From Providencia stuartii (lineage in GTDB: Bacteria > Pseudomonadota > Gammaproteobacteria > Enterobacterales > Enterobacteriaceae): a stretch of 64,000 nucleotides of DNA. A program made the position numbers and the translations under genes. The stretch is taken from positions 496,001 to 560,000 of the forward strand of contig UGUC01000004.1 in the NCBI GenBank assembly GCA_900455155.1. Direction: 5' to 3'. Under the pieces are notes generated by a model that searched no databases, was not told where the DNA came from, and saw nothing but the letters and a program-made list of their open reading frames with translations. Below, piece by piece: positions 39,823-50,592 of the stretch; the first letter of the stretch is position 1; each line of letters opens with the position of its first letter.

Positions 39823-42225
39823 TTATTTTTTAATTTGTGGTAGTTTTACTTTTAGTAAACGTACCGCATTTGCTGTCACTAAAGCTGTTGCTCCTGAGTC
39901 AGCAAGAACAGCGACCCAAAGCCCTGTTATTCCCAGTAGGCTGGTAACTAGGAAGATTGCCTTTAACCCTAAGGCTATTGTGATATTTTCACGAATAATC
40001 TTACGAGTGGACTGTGATAAAGCAATCACTTCAGGTAATCCAGTTAAACGGTTATGAGTCAAGGCAGCATCGGCAGTTTCCAAAGCAACATCCGTTCCAC
40101 TACCCATTGCTACACCAATACTTGATGCTTTCATGGCTGGGGCATCGTTAATACCATCGCCGACCATCATAGTGCTATGGTTACGGTTTAATTCCATCAC
40201 AGCAGTGACTTTATCTTCAGGCAGTAAACCTGCACGGTATTCCATACCTAGTTGACCAGCTATAGCTGCGGCTGCGCGAGGATTGTCGCCTGTTAGCATC
40301 ACCGCATTAACATTCAAAACCCTTAACATACTCATGGCATCTATCGCATCGCTTCGTAATGTATCTTGCAGCGCGATTAAGCCGATGACTCGGTTATTTT
40401 CCAGTGTGATAACGACTGTTTTGCCTTCCGCCTCTAGTAATTCAACTCGATTTTGCCAAATCCCATCAAGTGGGCTATCCAAACGGCTTGGGGCGCTCAC
40501 TAACACATGTTTACCATTAAGATAACCTTCAACCCCTTTCCCAGCGAGAGCCTTACGATTTTCGGCTTCAACGACGTTAATTGATAAGGCTTCTGCCTTA
40601 TTTATAACGGCTTTTGCTAAAGGATGATGAGAGCCTGCCTCAACAGATGCAGTGATTTGTACTAGTTCATTTTCAGTTATACCGTCGACAGGAACCAAAT
40701 CAGTAACATGAGGTTTACCTTCCGTCAACGTTCCTGTTTTTATCTAGTGCAATAGTGGTGACTGAACCTAACTGTTCGAGCGCTGCACCGCCTTTAATTA
40801 ATGCACCACGACGTGTGGCGGCTGCTAACGCAGAGGTGATTGCCGCAGGTGTAGAAATCACTAAAGCACATGGACAACCAATCAGCCAGCAAGGTTAAAC
40901 CTCTGTAGATCCACGTTTCCCATGGTACGCCAAAGAATACGGGAGGGATCACCACGACTAATGCTGAAAATAGCATGATCAGTGGAGTATAGATACGACT
41001 AAAGCGGTCGATAAAACGTTCAATTGGTGCTCGACGTTCTTCAGCTTCCTCAATCAATTGCAAAATACGGTCAATCGCGTTTTGCCCTTGCTCTGAAACC
41101 ACTTTCATCTGTACTGTGCGATCGACAGATAAGCAGCCTGCCGCTACTTTTTCGCCAACATTACGTTCGACGGGAACAGATTCACCCGTGAGTGAGCTTT
41201 CATCAAAGCTGGCGAAGCCGGAGATCAATTCCGCGTCAGTTGGTAAGCGACCACCGGGGTGCAATTTCAATGATATCACCTGGGCGTAGCTGTGAGACAG
41301 GAACTGTGGTTTTCTGACCATTTTTAATTAATAAAGCTTCTTCTGGTACAAGTGCCATAAGAGCACTGACACCGCGTCGTGCTCGACCAGCAGAGTAAGA
41401 CTCCAGCATTTCCCCTAACATAAATAGTAAGATAACCATCGCGGCTTCTTCTGTTGCCTGAATAAAGATGGCACCGATAGCGGCGACAGTCATCAGGGTC
41501 TCGATCGCAAAAGGTGTACCAGTACGGATCAAACGTAATGATTTACGCGCAATGGGATAAAGGCCAAATAAAGTCGTTAGTGTAAAAGCAATGAGACCAA
41601 TTTGAGGGTTAATGCGCTCCACCCCCCAGCTAATAGCCATTAAGATGGCTAAGATGATCACAGGCTTCGACTCGCTCAATAGGCTAGGCGGAGGTGTAAT
41701 AGTAGCAGCACTATTGATACCAACATCTAATAGCTCATAGCCAGCCGCTTCTACGGTTGCGCGGACAGCGGAACTAATATCTTTATCGGCATCAACAACG
41801 AGTTTTTCTGTGGCAAATAGGACTTTAGCCTGTTTTACCTCAGTGATTTGTTTTACCGCATTTTCGATTTTTTGAGCGCAGCTAGGGCAATCCATACCGC
41901 GAATTATCCAATTGAAACGTTGCCCTGCGGCTTGTGCAGGTGCAACATCATTTTGCAGCTCACTTGAAGAACTGCAACATGCCGTATGCTGATGGCTATG
42001 CTCATGTTCTTGATGATCATGTGCTTGATGAGAGGTTGAACAGCAGCTCTGGTGCTGATGAGCCTCCTCATCATCGTCAGGATGTTTCTCGACAGTATCG
42101 TGTTCGTGAGTATGTGAGTCATTACTTACATTTTTACTGTTTTGAACCGCAGTTGAAGAGCAGCTGCTGCTCGAACAGCAAGCGCTATTATGTTGATGTG
42201 CTTCTTTATGGTTGTGTGAGTGCAT
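39823..42225 (-). CDS. zntA: Zn(II)/Cd(II)/Pb(II) P-type ATPase ZntA (three frameshifts)
   Basis: About 799 residues when corrected. P1B-type metal exporter: HMA domain with GMDCPSC, transmembrane CPC motif (LLLIGCPCALVIS after correction), phosphorylation site DKTGTLTEG, and hinge GDGINDAPA. The first ~105 residues are an unusual His/Cys/Ser-rich extension with three CC-SS clusters. Three +1 errors break it: GGGG at 41256-41259, CC at 40886-40887 and TTTTT at 40737-40741. ATG 42225 follows AAGGGG. A ZntR-type promoter lies upstream. It detoxifies zinc, cadmium and lead at the inner membrane. Confidence 0.93.
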
Positions 42226-42268
42226 ATGCGCCCCCCTTATCAAACAATGACCTTAATCAATATTGATA

Positions 42269-42300
42269 AGTCTATACTTTGGAGTCTACTCCAGAGTCAA
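42269..42300 (-). promoter_or_regulatory. zntA promoter with ZntR operator
   Basis: Minus-strand TTGACT (42295-42300) and TAGACT (42269-42274) are 20 bases apart, the overlong spacing of MerR-family promoters. The spacer holds the dyad CTGGAGTAGACTCCAAAG, almost the E. coli zntA operator. ZntR bound to zinc would untwist it to activate transcription. Confidence 0.9.
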
Positions 42301-42368
42301 ATAGATTAGGGGATGCCAATTGATAAAAAATGCTATTTGAGAATTTTATCAATTGGCAGTGAAGAAAG

Positions 42369-42998
42369 TTATAAATAAACCGCGCGGATAATGAAGAATT
42401 GTCCGAGGAAATAGAGGGCCGCGACAATGGCTTTCGACGCTTTAAAAGGAAAGCGGAAACGAGCAATTAGCCAAATACAGTTAGAAATAAACAGCAAAAA
42501 TGCCCCGACCATGATTGAGAAGTTGTAATCGCGACCTAGGCCAAAGAATTGGTCACCGGCTACCCAAGCCATAATCATACTCATGATTAATAATGCAAAG
42601 ATCATTGCCTGTAACTCTTTGAGTTTTGTCCAAATTACACCTAAAGTGATAGCTGCAATAATCAGAGGTATTGGGAGCCAAGGGAGATATAGGCTGAAAT
42701 CTAACTGCATACCAAAACTGATGGTATAAAGAAGATAACTTACAAACAGCAAGGTTACAGATGCAAGTAAGCGCTCACTTGAAAACATTCTCATCATATC
42801 GGCGAGTAATGAAACTGCCAATGCAGCAAGGATCAAATATCCTTGTGTGGTGAGAAAATCTGCATTCCAGCCCCAGAGCAATAACAGTATCAGTGTGACG
42901 GGACGAAATAACCAACGTTGCCACTCAGGGCCACGATATGCTGCATCAACATACAGCCAACCAGAAAAAAGTACTGCAAGGAATGGCCAACTAATCAT
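42369..42998 (-). CDS. yhhN: YhhN/TMEM86-family membrane protein
   Basis: 209 residues with about eight helices; similar to E. coli YhhN over its full length (YVDAAYRGPEWQRWLF, FISNCIWL, ending RAVYL). Animal TMEM86 relatives are lysoplasmalogenases; the bacterial function is unknown. ATG 42998 follows AAGGA at seven bases; an in-frame GTG just upstream is less likely. It is divergent from yhhM, as in E. coli. Confidence 0.88.
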   Translation of the reverse strand: MISWPFLAVLFSGWLYVDAAYRGPEWQRWLFRPVTLILLLLWGWNADFLTTQGYLILAALAVSLLADMMRMFSSERLLASVTLLFVSYLLYTISFGMQLDFSLYLPWLPIPLIIAAITLGVIWTKLKELQAMIFALLIMSMIMAWVAGDQFFGLGRDYNFSIMVGAFLLFISNCIWLIARFRFPFKASKAIVAALYFLGQFFIIRAVYL

Positions 42999-43104
42999 AA
43001 ACACATCCTTATAAATTCAATGAATGAAGCAACTAGGGTGGTGTTCCTTCTGTATGATTAAGATAAACTATACTGATGAACACTTTAAGCACAATGTTAA
43101 CTTT

Positions 43105-43458
43105 ATGAATAAACCTATCTTACTTATTATCGTATTGGCGATTATTGCTGTCTTGGCAACAAAACGCTTTTTTGACCAACGCAAGCAAAATGAGATCAAT
43201 GATAATGCTGTGCCAGTCAGTTATTCGGTGGTTGTTGATAGTAAAAAAGATTACCCTTATCCCAATATGCGTTCCCGTGAACGGGATGTGGTTTCACCTG
43301 AAACCTTTCGTTATGAGGTCTATTTTAAACCACTAAATAATACGGCTGTGATTAAAGTGATCGTCAGTGAATCTCAATATCAAGCTATTGAACAGGGTCG
43401 CCAAGGAACGCTCCGTATGCAAGGAACCCGGTTCTTAAGTTTTGAGCCTGACGAATAA
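43105..43458 (+). CDS. yhhM: YhhM-like DUF2500 protein
   Basis: 117 residues: one N-terminal membrane helix (residues ~5-22) followed by a soluble domain with RSRERDVVSPETFRYEVYF and GTRFLSFEPDE. This matches E. coli YhhM, of unknown function. The frame is open 27 codons further upstream, but ATG 43105 gives the family N-terminus. Confidence 0.86.
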   Translation: MNKPILLIIVLAIIAVLATKRFFDQRKQNEINDNAVPVSYSVVVDSKKDYPYPNMRSRERDVVSPETFRYEVYFKPLNNTAVIKVIVSESQYQAIEQGRQGTLRMQGTRFLSFEPDE

Positions 43459-43463
43459 CCTAA

Positions 43464-43748
43464 TTATTCTTTCTTATTATTCTCAAGCGCTTGTTTTTGC
43501 TTTTTTTGCATTGCTAACATTTCAAAGACACCGAAGAAAAAAATTCGGGTCTGTAACCAGCCGGATAATTTTTCTCCTTTAGCGAGTGTTGCTTTCAGGA
43601 GGACAGTTTGCAGTGCATGCATAACAATCATAAATATCATGGCAATATCCATAAAATATTTAAATGGCTTAGGAAAAGGCTGGATTAGATTAAATATCAT
43701 AAACCCCCAAACGCAAATCATTAGCACTCGACCTGCATTAACTAGCAT
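43464..43748 (-). CDS. yhhL: YhhL-like DUF1145 membrane protein
   Basis: 94 residues with about three helices, similar to E. coli YhhL (MLVNAGRVLMICVWGFMIFN, IFFFGVFEMLAMQKK). Function unknown. ATG 43748 overlaps the corrected rsmD stop by 11 bases, indicating translational coupling. The upstream part of this open frame is out-of-frame rsmD. Confidence 0.85.
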   Translation of the reverse strand: MLVNAGRVLMICVWGFMIFNLIQPFPKPFKYFMDIAMIFMIVMHALQTVLLKATLAKGEKLSGWLQTRIFFFGVFEMLAMQKKQKQALENNKKE

Positions 43749-44341
43749 GGCTGTTTTCCTCAATTGAATGGCGAATAAATAAACGATAAGCCACTTGCCC
43801 CGCAATTTTCTCACGATGCAGTTGCCAATTAGTGGGGATGTCAGTAAGTGGTGACTCCGCCTCTGACTCAACATATATCCAGCTTTCATCTGCCAGCCAT
43901 TGGTTTTTTTTCTAACAACCGGATAGTGTCGCTTAAGAGTCCTTTACGAAAAGGAGGATCAATAAATACAACATCAAAAGGTGTACCATTTTGACCCAGT
44001 ATTTCAAGGCTGTTACCGTTGATAATGTTAGCATTATCAGATTGCAGGCGCGCTTTATTTTCTGTTAGTAACTGGGCGTTTTGTTTATCCAATTCAATAA
44101 ACGTCACACTATCGGCAAAGCGTGATAGTGCTTCAAATCCTAATGAACCACTACCAGCAAAGCAGTCAAGGCAACGAGCTTCACGTATGATAGGCATTAA
44201 CCAGTTAAATAAAGTTTCTTTGATTCTATCTGTAGTGGGACGTAAGCCCTCACTATCACGAACAGGGAGCTTTCGCCCGCGCCATTTGCCACCGATAATG
44301 CGTATCTGACCTAAAGAGGCGCTTTGTGGTTTTTTTGCCAT
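43738..44341 (-). CDS. rsmD: 16S rRNA (guanine966-N2)-methyltransferase RsmD (frameshift)
   Basis: About 200 residues when corrected. SAM-dependent methyltransferase with RIIGGKWRGRKLPV, the SAM motif LDCFAGSGSLGFEAL and the catalytic (N/D)PPF-type motif FIDPPFRKGL. A run of eight T on the + strand (43904-43911), where seven are expected, shifts the frame after RLLEK. The other frame continues as NQWLADESWIYVESEAE through AGQVAYRLF to a stop at 43738. ATG 44341 is preferred, with ATG 44350 possible. It is divergent from ftsY, as in E. coli. Confidence 0.92.
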
Positions 44342-44558
44342 AATATCCATTGCTACTCAGTTTTGTTGAGCTTTATAAAATGTGTTGTCTTATTGTAACG
44401 CGCCATTTTCACAGTTTTAACTTAAAAAATCAGATTAAATTGTCATGATTTTTCTTTCAGATATGTGTTGCGGCGCGATGAAATGATAGACTGCATGTAA
44501 TTTTATTGCGATTTAATTATGAAGCGCCATGTTTTTACCGCGAGGAGTGTAGTGGCTG

Positions 44559-46483
44559 ATGGCTAAAGACAAGAAAAAAGGCTTTTTCTCATGGTTGGGT
44601 TTTGGTCGTAAAGACGAGAAAGAGGCTCAACAGCAAGAAGCAGAACAACAAAAAAAGATAGATGCAGACAAAGAGATAGAGCTGCAAAAACAAGACATTG
44701 ATGCTGCAAAAATGGCAGAAGAAGCTGAACGTCAGTATCAAGAGAAAAAAGCAGAGGAGCAGGCTGCAATTAAAGCGGCTGAAGAAGCCGCAGAGCGTCA
44801 GTATCAAGCAGACCAAGCTGCTATTAAAAAGGCAGAGGAAGAGGCAGAGCGTCAGCGCCAAGCCGAGCTAGCCGCAATCAAAGCGGCGGAAGATGAAGCA
44901 GAACGCCAACGCCAAGAGGCGGCACGTTTAGCTGAGGAAGAGGCAGAGCGTCAGCATCAAGCTGAACTAGCGGCAGCTAAAGCGGCGGAAGAAGAAGCGG
45001 AGCGCCAACGCCAAGAGGCGATACGTTTAGCAGAGGAAGAAGCAGAGCGTCAGCATCAAGCTGAACTAGCGGCAGCCAAAGCGGTGGAAGAAGAAGCGGA
45101 GCGCCAACGCCAAGAGGCGGCACGTTTAGCAGAGGAAGAAGCAGAGCGTCAGCATCAAGCCGAGCTAGCGGCAGCCAAAGCGGCGGAAGAAGAAGCAGAA
45201 CGCCAACGCCAAGAGGCGATACGTTTAGCAGAGGAAGAAGCAGAGCGTCAGCATCAAGCTGAACTAGCGGCAGCCAAAGCGGCGGAAGAAGAAGCAGAAC
45301 GCCAACGCCAAGAGGCAGCACGTTTAGCTGAGGAAGAGGCTGAGCGCCAGCACCAAGCTGAACTAGCGGCAGCCAAAGCGGCGGAAGAAGAGGCAGAACG
45401 CCAACGCCAAGAGGCAGCACGTTTAGCTGAGGAAGAAGCAGAACGTCAGCACCAAGCAGAAGAACAAGCTAAGCTGGAAGCTCAAGATATCGTCGCGTTA
45501 CGCGATGAGGTTCTGAGTGAGCAAGAAGAGCCGAAACAAACAGAGCAAGAAAAACCTAAAAAGGAAGGTTTTTTTGCTCGATTAAAGAAAGGGCTACTGA
45601 AAACACGTCAAAATTTAGGCTCAGGTTTTCTTGGGTTATTTACTGGCAAAGAAAATTGATGATGATCTTTTTGATGAATTAGAAGAACAATTATTGATTG
45701 CCGATGTGGGTGTTGATACAACACGTAAAATTATTGATAACCTGACCGCTCACGCAAGCCGTAAAGAGCTAAAAGATGCAGAGGCGCTATACAGTAAATT
45801 GCGTGAAGAAATGTCTGATATTTTAGCGGGAGTGGATAAACCGCTAGTCATTGAAGACAAGAAACCCTATGTTATTCTTATGGTTGGGGTCAATGGTGTT
45901 GGTAAAACGACCACGATAGGTAAATTAGCTCGCCAATATCAATCTGAAGGTAAAACCGTCATGTTAGCGGCAGGGGATACTTTCCGCGCGGCGGCTGTTG
46001 AGCAATTACAAGTTTGGGGGGAACGTAACCGTATCCCTGTTGTTGCGCAACATACTGGCGCCGATCCTGCATCAGTCATTTTTGATGCAATCCAATCAGC
46101 TAAAGCTAAAGGCGTGGATGTTCTGATTGCAGATACTGCTGGGCGTTTACAAAACAAAGCACATCTGATGGAAGAATTGAAAAAAAATTGTCCGAGTGAT
46201 GAAAAAACTGGATGAAGAAGCGCCACATGAAATTATGCTAACACTAGATGCAAGTACTGGACAAAATGCTGTCAGTCAGGCAAAACTTTTTAATGATGCT
46301 GTAGGTCTGACAGGTATCACATTGACTAAACTCGATGGCACAGCAAAAGGTGGTGTGATCTTCTCCATTGCTGATCAATTCGGTATTCCTATTCGTTATA
46401 TCGGGATTGGTGAGGGTATTGAAGACTTACGTCCATTTAAAGCCGATGACTTTATCGAGGCTCTATTTGCCCGAGAGGAATAA
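44559..46483 (+). CDS. ftsY: Signal recognition particle receptor FtsY (two frameshifts)
   Basis: About 640 residues when corrected, against ~497 in E. coli. The N-terminal acidic A-domain is expanded by five 33-residue Glu/Ala/Arg/Gln repeats (residues 124-288). The NG domain follows: membrane-targeting KKGLLKTRQNLGSGFLGLF, GTPase loop GVNGVGKTTTIGKLA, DTFRAAAVEQL, DTAGRLQNK and TKLDGTAKGG. Two +1 shifts are present, at 45648-45656 (after LGLFTGK, resuming KIDDDLFDEL) and in A8 at 46180-46187 (ELKK, resuming IVRVMKKL). The gene is essential, so these must be sequence errors or the sequence is not from a viable clone. It leads the ftsYEX operon. Confidence 0.95.
44928..45422 (+). repeat. Five 99-bp tandem repeats within ftsY
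   Basis: The 33-residue unit starting LAEEEAERQHQAEL occurs five times in register (residues 124, 157, 190, 223 and 256), with a partial sixth at 289. Units differ only at a few positions (EAIR/EAAR, AKAA/AKAV). The reading frame is kept. Confidence 0.93.
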
Positions 46484-46489
46484 TTTTCG

Positions 46490-47155
46490 ATGATTCGCTT
46501 TGAACACGTCAGTAAAGCTTATCGAGGTGGCCGGCAGGCTCTCCAAGGGGTAGATTTTCATCTACAACCAGGGGAAATGGCTTTTCTTACTGGTCACTCA
46601 GGAGCTGGTAAAAGTACGCTACTGAAGCTTATTTGTGGTATTGAGCGCCCGAGTGCTGGGCATATATTGTTTAATGGCCATGATATCAGTCGTTTGAAAA
46701 ATCGGGAGATCCCTTTTTTGCGTCGGCAAATTGGGATGATTTTTCAAGATCATCATCTGTTATTTGATAGAACGGTGTACGACAATGTTGCAATGCCATT
46801 GATCATTTCGGGCGCAAGTTCCGAAGATATTCGCAGACGAGTTTCAGCAGCATTGGACAAAGTGGGTCTACTTGATAAAGCGAAAAATTTTCCAATTCAG
46901 TTGTCGGGTGGTGAGCAGCAGCGAGTTGGGATTGCGCGTGCTGTCGTAAACAAACCAACCATGTTACTTGCGGATGAGCCAACGGGGAACCTTGATGGTG
47001 AACTATCAGAGGGGATCATGCGGTTATTTGAAGAATTCAACCGTGTTGGAGTGACGGTTCTCATGGCAACCCATGATGTTGCTTTGATTGAGAGGCGTAA
47101 TTACCGTGTACTGACTCTGAGTGAAGGGAGAATGATCGGAGGTCAACATGGCTAA
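46490..47155 (+). CDS. ftsE: Cell-division ABC transporter ATPase FtsE
   Basis: 221-residue ABC ATPase. Walker [10 protein letters not shown], signature QLSGGEQQR, Walker [10 protein letters not shown] and the His-switch MATHD are intact. With FtsX it forms a septal complex that activates periplasmic amidases through EnvC. It begins six bases after ftsY and overlaps ftsX by eight bases. Confidence 0.97.
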   Translation: MIRFEHVSKAYRGGRQALQGVDFHLQPGEMAFLTGHSGAGKSTLLKLICGIERPSAGHILFNGHDISRLKNREIPFLRRQIGMIFQDHHLLFDRTVYDNVAMPLIISGASSEDIRRRVSAALDKVGLLDKAKNFPIQLSGGEQQRVGIARAVVNKPTMLLADEPTGNLDGELSEGIMRLFEEFNRVGVTVLMATHDVALIERRNYRVLTLSEGRMIGGQHG

Positions 47156-48125
47156 ACACGTTCGCAAATCTAAGTCTGAACGCCCTATGCAATCAAAAAG
47201 TAAGGCATTGAAAGGTGGGTGGCGTGAACAATGGCGCTATGCTTGGTTGAATACATTGGCGGATATGTTAAGACAGCCGTTAGCAACCTTTTTAACGGTG
47301 ATGGTCATTGCGATTTCTCTGACCTTACCAAGCCTTTGTTATATTGTCTGGAAAAATGTGGCTCAAGCAGCTGCTCAATGGTATCCAACACCACAATTAA
47401 CTGTTTACCTTGATAAATCACTGGATGAACAAGGTGGGCAAAATGTGGTAACTCAGTTGCAAGCGCTTGATGGGGTAGAGCACGTAAACTACTTATCTCG
47501 CGACCAAGCGATGAGTGAGTTCCGTAGTTGGTCTGGTTTTAGTACCGCCTTAGACATGCTAGAGGAAAACCCATTACCTGCTGTGGCAATTATTACGCCA
47601 AAATTGGATTTTCAAAGTTCTGAAGTGTTAACAACACTGCGTGATCGAGTAAGCCAAGTTAATGGCATTGAAGAAGTTCGTATGGACGATAGCTGGTTCT
47701 CTCGGCTGGCGGCATTAACACAACTTGTCGGGCAAGTCGCTTCGGTGATTGGTATTCTAATGATCATTTCACTATTCCTTGTTATTGGTAATAGTGTGCG
47801 TTTGAATATTTTTGCGCGTCGAGACACCATCAATGTGATGAAGCTCATCGGTGCGACAGATGGCTTTATTATGCGGCCATTTTTACACGGTGGCTTGTTA
47901 ATGGGGGCACTGGGCGCGGTAGTATCGCTGATTATGTCAGCGCTACTGGTGTGGAAGTTATCCGATGTTGTAGCACAAGTTGCGAGTGTTTTTGGTACGC
48001 AATTTCATATAGAAGGCTTGCTATGGGAGGAATCTTTATTAGTGATCCTTATGTCAGCCATGATTGGTTGGGTGGCAGCTTGGCTAGCGACAGTCCAGCA
48101 CTTACGTCATTTTACGCCTGAATAA
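47148..48125 (+). CDS. ftsX: Cell-division protein FtsX
   Basis: 325-residue membrane partner of FtsE. A basic cytoplasmic N-terminus (~residues 1-40) precedes TM1, a periplasmic loop of ~150 residues that recruits EnvC, then three more helices ([59 protein letters not shown]). The [16 protein letters not shown] motif is typical. It has the same length class as E. coli FtsX (352). Confidence 0.95.
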   Translation: MAKHVRKSKSERPMQSKSKALKGGWREQWRYAWLNTLADMLRQPLATFLTVMVIAISLTLPSLCYIVWKNVAQAAAQWYPTPQLTVYLDKSLDEQGGQNVVTQLQALDGVEHVNYLSRDQAMSEFRSWSGFSTALDMLEENPLPAVAIITPKLDFQSSEVLTTLRDRVSQVNGIEEVRMDDSWFSRLAALTQLVGQVASVIGILMIISLFLVIGNSVRLNIFARRDTINVMKLIGATDGFIMRPFLHGGLLMGALGAVVSLIMSALLVWKLSDVVAQVASVFGTQFHIEGLLWEESLLVILMSAMIGWVAAWLATVQHLRHFTPE

Positions 48126-48128
48126 TCC

Positions 48129-48165
48129 TTTTTATCGGCATAGTTTATCGCTATGCCGATAAAAA
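48129..48165. terminator. 15-bp stem-loop between ftsX and rpoH
   Basis: TTTTTATCGGCATAG (48129-48143) pairs with CTATGCCGATAAAAA (48151-48165). The A/T-runs are inside the stem, so it can act in either direction only weakly. It probably ends ftsYEX. Confidence 0.55.
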
Positions 48166-48331
48166 TGGCACTGCTTGGGAACTTTTGAAGTCTTGGTTTG
48201 TCTGATATTAACCTGTCGCTATCGCACAAGTAGAATTTATTTAACTCAGTAAAACTGGTAAACTACGGTTTTCTAATCTTATATATCGCATCAAATTAAT
48301 CTCTTTTCTTTATTTTTCAAAGAGGATCTGA

Positions 48332-49210
48332 ATGACCAAAGACATGCAATCATTAGCACTTGTTCCGCAGGGAAGTATTGAAGCTTATATGCGGGCTGCC
48401 AATGCTTATCCTATGCTCACCGCTGAGGAAGAAAAGGAACTTGCTGAACGGCTGCATTACCATGGTGATCTGGATGCGGCAAAGCAACTGATCTTATCGC
48501 ACTTACGTTTTGTGATACATGTTGCTCGTAGCTACGCAGGTTACGGTTTACCGCAAGCAGATTTAATTCAGGAAGGGAATATCGGCCTGATGAAAGCAGT
48601 GCGTCGGTTTAACCCTGAAATTGGTGTTCGCCTAGTTTCCTTTGCGGTCCATTGGATCAAAGCTGAAATTCATGAATACGTGTTGCGCAATTGGCGTATC
48701 GTTAAGATCGCGACAACAAAATCGCAGCGTAAGTTATTTTTTAACTTGAGAAAAAATAAAAAGCGTCTCGGTTGGTTTAATCAAGATGAAGTTGATATGG
48801 TGGCTAAAGAGCTGGGCGTGAGTACCAAGGATGTACGTGAAATGGAATCACGCATGGCGGCTCAAGATATGGCTTTTGATATGTCTGATGATGATGATAG
48901 CGGTGATTTAGGGCAACCTATTGCACCCGTACTGTTCTTACAAGATAAATCATCTGATTTTGCAGGCTCTATCGAAGAGGACAATTGGGAAAGTCACGCA
49001 ACAGATCGGTTAGCCGACGCATTAGATTCATTAGATGAGCGTAGCCAAGATATTATTCGTGCTCGTTGGCTAGATGATGATAATAAGACAACATTACAGG
49101 AATTAGCCGATAAATATGGCGTTTCTGCCGAACGAGTCCGTCAGCTCGAAAAAAATGCCATGAAAAAATTGCGTGCCGCAATGGAAGAAGGCGAAGAAGA
49201 GAGTTATTAA
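48332..49210 (+). CDS. rpoH: RNA polymerase heat-shock sigma factor RpoH (sigma-32)
   Basis: 292 residues. Region 2 contains [19 protein letters not shown] and the -10-recognising helix; the RpoH box [15 protein letters not shown] is intact; region 4 ends with [20 protein letters not shown]. The C-terminus is slightly longer and more acidic than in E. coli (284 aa). ATG 48332 follows AGAGGAT. Its target promoter type is seen upstream of groES. Translation is controlled by mRNA structure in relatives; I did not model the 5' region. Confidence 0.97.
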   Translation: MTKDMQSLALVPQGSIEAYMRAANAYPMLTAEEEKELAERLHYHGDLDAAKQLILSHLRFVIHVARSYAGYGLPQADLIQEGNIGLMKAVRRFNPEIGVRLVSFAVHWIKAEIHEYVLRNWRIVKIATTKSQRKLFFNLRKNKKRLGWFNQDEVDMVAKELGVSTKDVREMESRMAAQDMAFDMSDDDDSGDLGQPIAPVLFLQDKSSDFAGSIEEDNWESHATDRLADALDSLDERSQDIIRARWLDDDNKTTLQELADKYGVSAERVRQLEKNAMKKLRAAMEEGEEESY

Positions 49211-49291
49211 AATCGATTTCCTTCCTGATTCACTGTTACTGCATTTATTGTCGCCGCCACGCGCGGGGCAATAAATGCAGAATACGCAGTA

Positions 49292-49678
49292 TCATTCACT
49301 GTATAATTCTAAGGGGAGTCCATCCGGATCGGCAAAAAAAGTAAACCTTTTTTGTGTGTAGGGATCGATTCGTGGTGCTTCACAATTAACATTATGCTGC
49401 TTTAAATATTCAATCCATCCGTCAAGATCGTCCACACTAAACGCCAAATGCCTCAAACCACAAGCTTCAGGGTAACTTGGTCTAGCTGGTGGCGTAGGAA
49501 AACTAAATAATTCAATTTGGTATTGGTTGCCGAGCGCTAAATCTGCTTTCCATGAATCAGACTCTGCTCGATAATGCTCTTCTAATAAGGTTAATCCAAG
49601 AATTTTGCAGTAAAAATGTTTACTGGCAGCATAATTGGAGGCAATGATGGCAACATGGTGAATCCGCTTTAATTTCAT
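49292..49678 (-). CDS. yaeR: VOC-family metalloprotein YaeR
   Basis: 128 residues of the glyoxalase/VOC superfamily, closely matching E. coli YaeR (HHVAIIASNYAASKHFYC, ACGLRHLAFSVDD, DPYTQKRFTFFADPDGLPLEL). The metal-binding His and Glu positions are present. Its substrate is unknown. It starts four bases after panM, so the two are co-transcribed; this pairing differs from E. coli. Confidence 0.88.
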   Translation of the reverse strand: MKLKRIHHVAIIASNYAASKHFYCKILGLTLLEEHYRAESDSWKADLALGNQYQIELFSFPTPPARPSYPEACGLRHLAFSVDDLDGWIEYLKQHNVNCEAPRIDPYTQKRFTFFADPDGLPLELYSE

Positions 49679-49682
49679 AGTA

Positions 49683-50087
49683 TTAAACTCGTTTTTCCCA
49701 TCGATGACTTTCTTGTGTTGGTGTGAAGCGACAAGCTAATAAAAATTGCTCCATCACGATTTTATCCGCATCTAAAACCCCCTCTAAGCTGAAATACCAA
49801 TGAGTTATTTGAGGCTCTTGTCGGCATATTTCGTCGAGTAAATAGAGCCCTACGCCACGGCGACGAGTGACCTCGCGCACTAAAAAATCGTAGATAGTAC
49901 CTGTGTGTTGTTCTCGATGAATTTTGGCTGCGGCTAATAGGCGATCATTAAAGCGGGCCGCATAGATTTTTTGCCCTGATTGGCATTGATGAGCAAGTTG
50001 CTCTGGCGTCTGGTCAGGCCAGATTTTGTACAGGTCAAGATATTGTTGCTCAGTAGGATTGACCAAAGGAATGATTGTTAATTTCAT
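49683..50087 (-). CDS. panM: PanD maturation factor PanM (PanZ, YhhK)
   Basis: 134-residue GNAT-fold protein. In E. coli PanM binds the PanD zymogen and, with acetyl-CoA, triggers its self-cleavage to active aspartate decarboxylase for pantothenate synthesis. The conserved IYAARFNDRLLAAAKI and VREVTRRRGVGLYLLDE (acetyl-CoA loop) support this. It sits beside the liv genes as in E. coli. Confidence 0.9.
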   Translation of the reverse strand: MKLTIIPLVNPTEQQYLDLYKIWPDQTPEQLAHQCQSGQKIYAARFNDRLLAAAKIHREQHTGTIYDFLVREVTRRRGVGLYLLDEICRQEPQITHWYFSLEGVLDADKIVMEQFLLACRFTPTQESHRWEKRV

Positions 50088-50592
50088 AATCTTTCTATCT
50101 ATATTAGTGAGACACCAAGCTGTAACTCATTGATTATTGCTGCTGTATGTAATCACATAGCCATGTTTGTCATTAAGGATATGCTTAATGGCTACCAAGC
50201 TGCAACTCGCATTATTTAGAGTATGCCCTTTGCTTATTTTTCATTCATACTCATCGACAGAGTGATCTGTAACCGATTTTTTGATTTTAGAGATGAAGAT
50301 TTTGTCTTGGTTGATCTTCCGAGTTTAGCTCGGATTAATTTAAATTTAACTAGAATATAACACTGGCATTTACCAAAAACCCACGTAATAACATTAGATT
50401 TTTATTCTGCTGATTATGTAATTACCTGCCATATACATTTGCTATTTAGCATATTTATCTTGTTTAATGTCATGAAATATATAGCCTTATTGGCTATGTT
50501 TTTAAATATTAGGCATTCGATAATGCCAATCATAATAATTGACTATAAATCAAACACAAACATGCAGAACCACAGAAGATGGGGACGACAGA
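50088..50592. other. panM / livK intergenic region
   Basis: About 500 bases, AT-rich, with promoters for both directions. It holds a 15-base near-identical direct repeat, ACCAAGCTGTAACTC at 50114-50128 and ACCAAGCTGCAACTC at 50194-50208. In E. coli the corresponding region is Lrp-controlled; I cannot place Lrp sites by eye. Confidence 0.45.

Noticed and set aside
43749..43889. N-terminal extension of yhhL
   Set aside because: It is the rsmD coding sequence read out of frame; the family N-terminus begins at ATG 43748.
44977..45420. Long antisense open frame (147 codons) in the ftsY repeats
   Set aside because: Produced by the repetitive GC-biased third positions of ftsY; Leu/Pro-rich low-complexity product without support.
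44928..45422. Tandem repeats considered as a CRISPR array
   Set aside because: Units are contiguous, 99 bp, coding and in frame with ftsY; there are no spacers.
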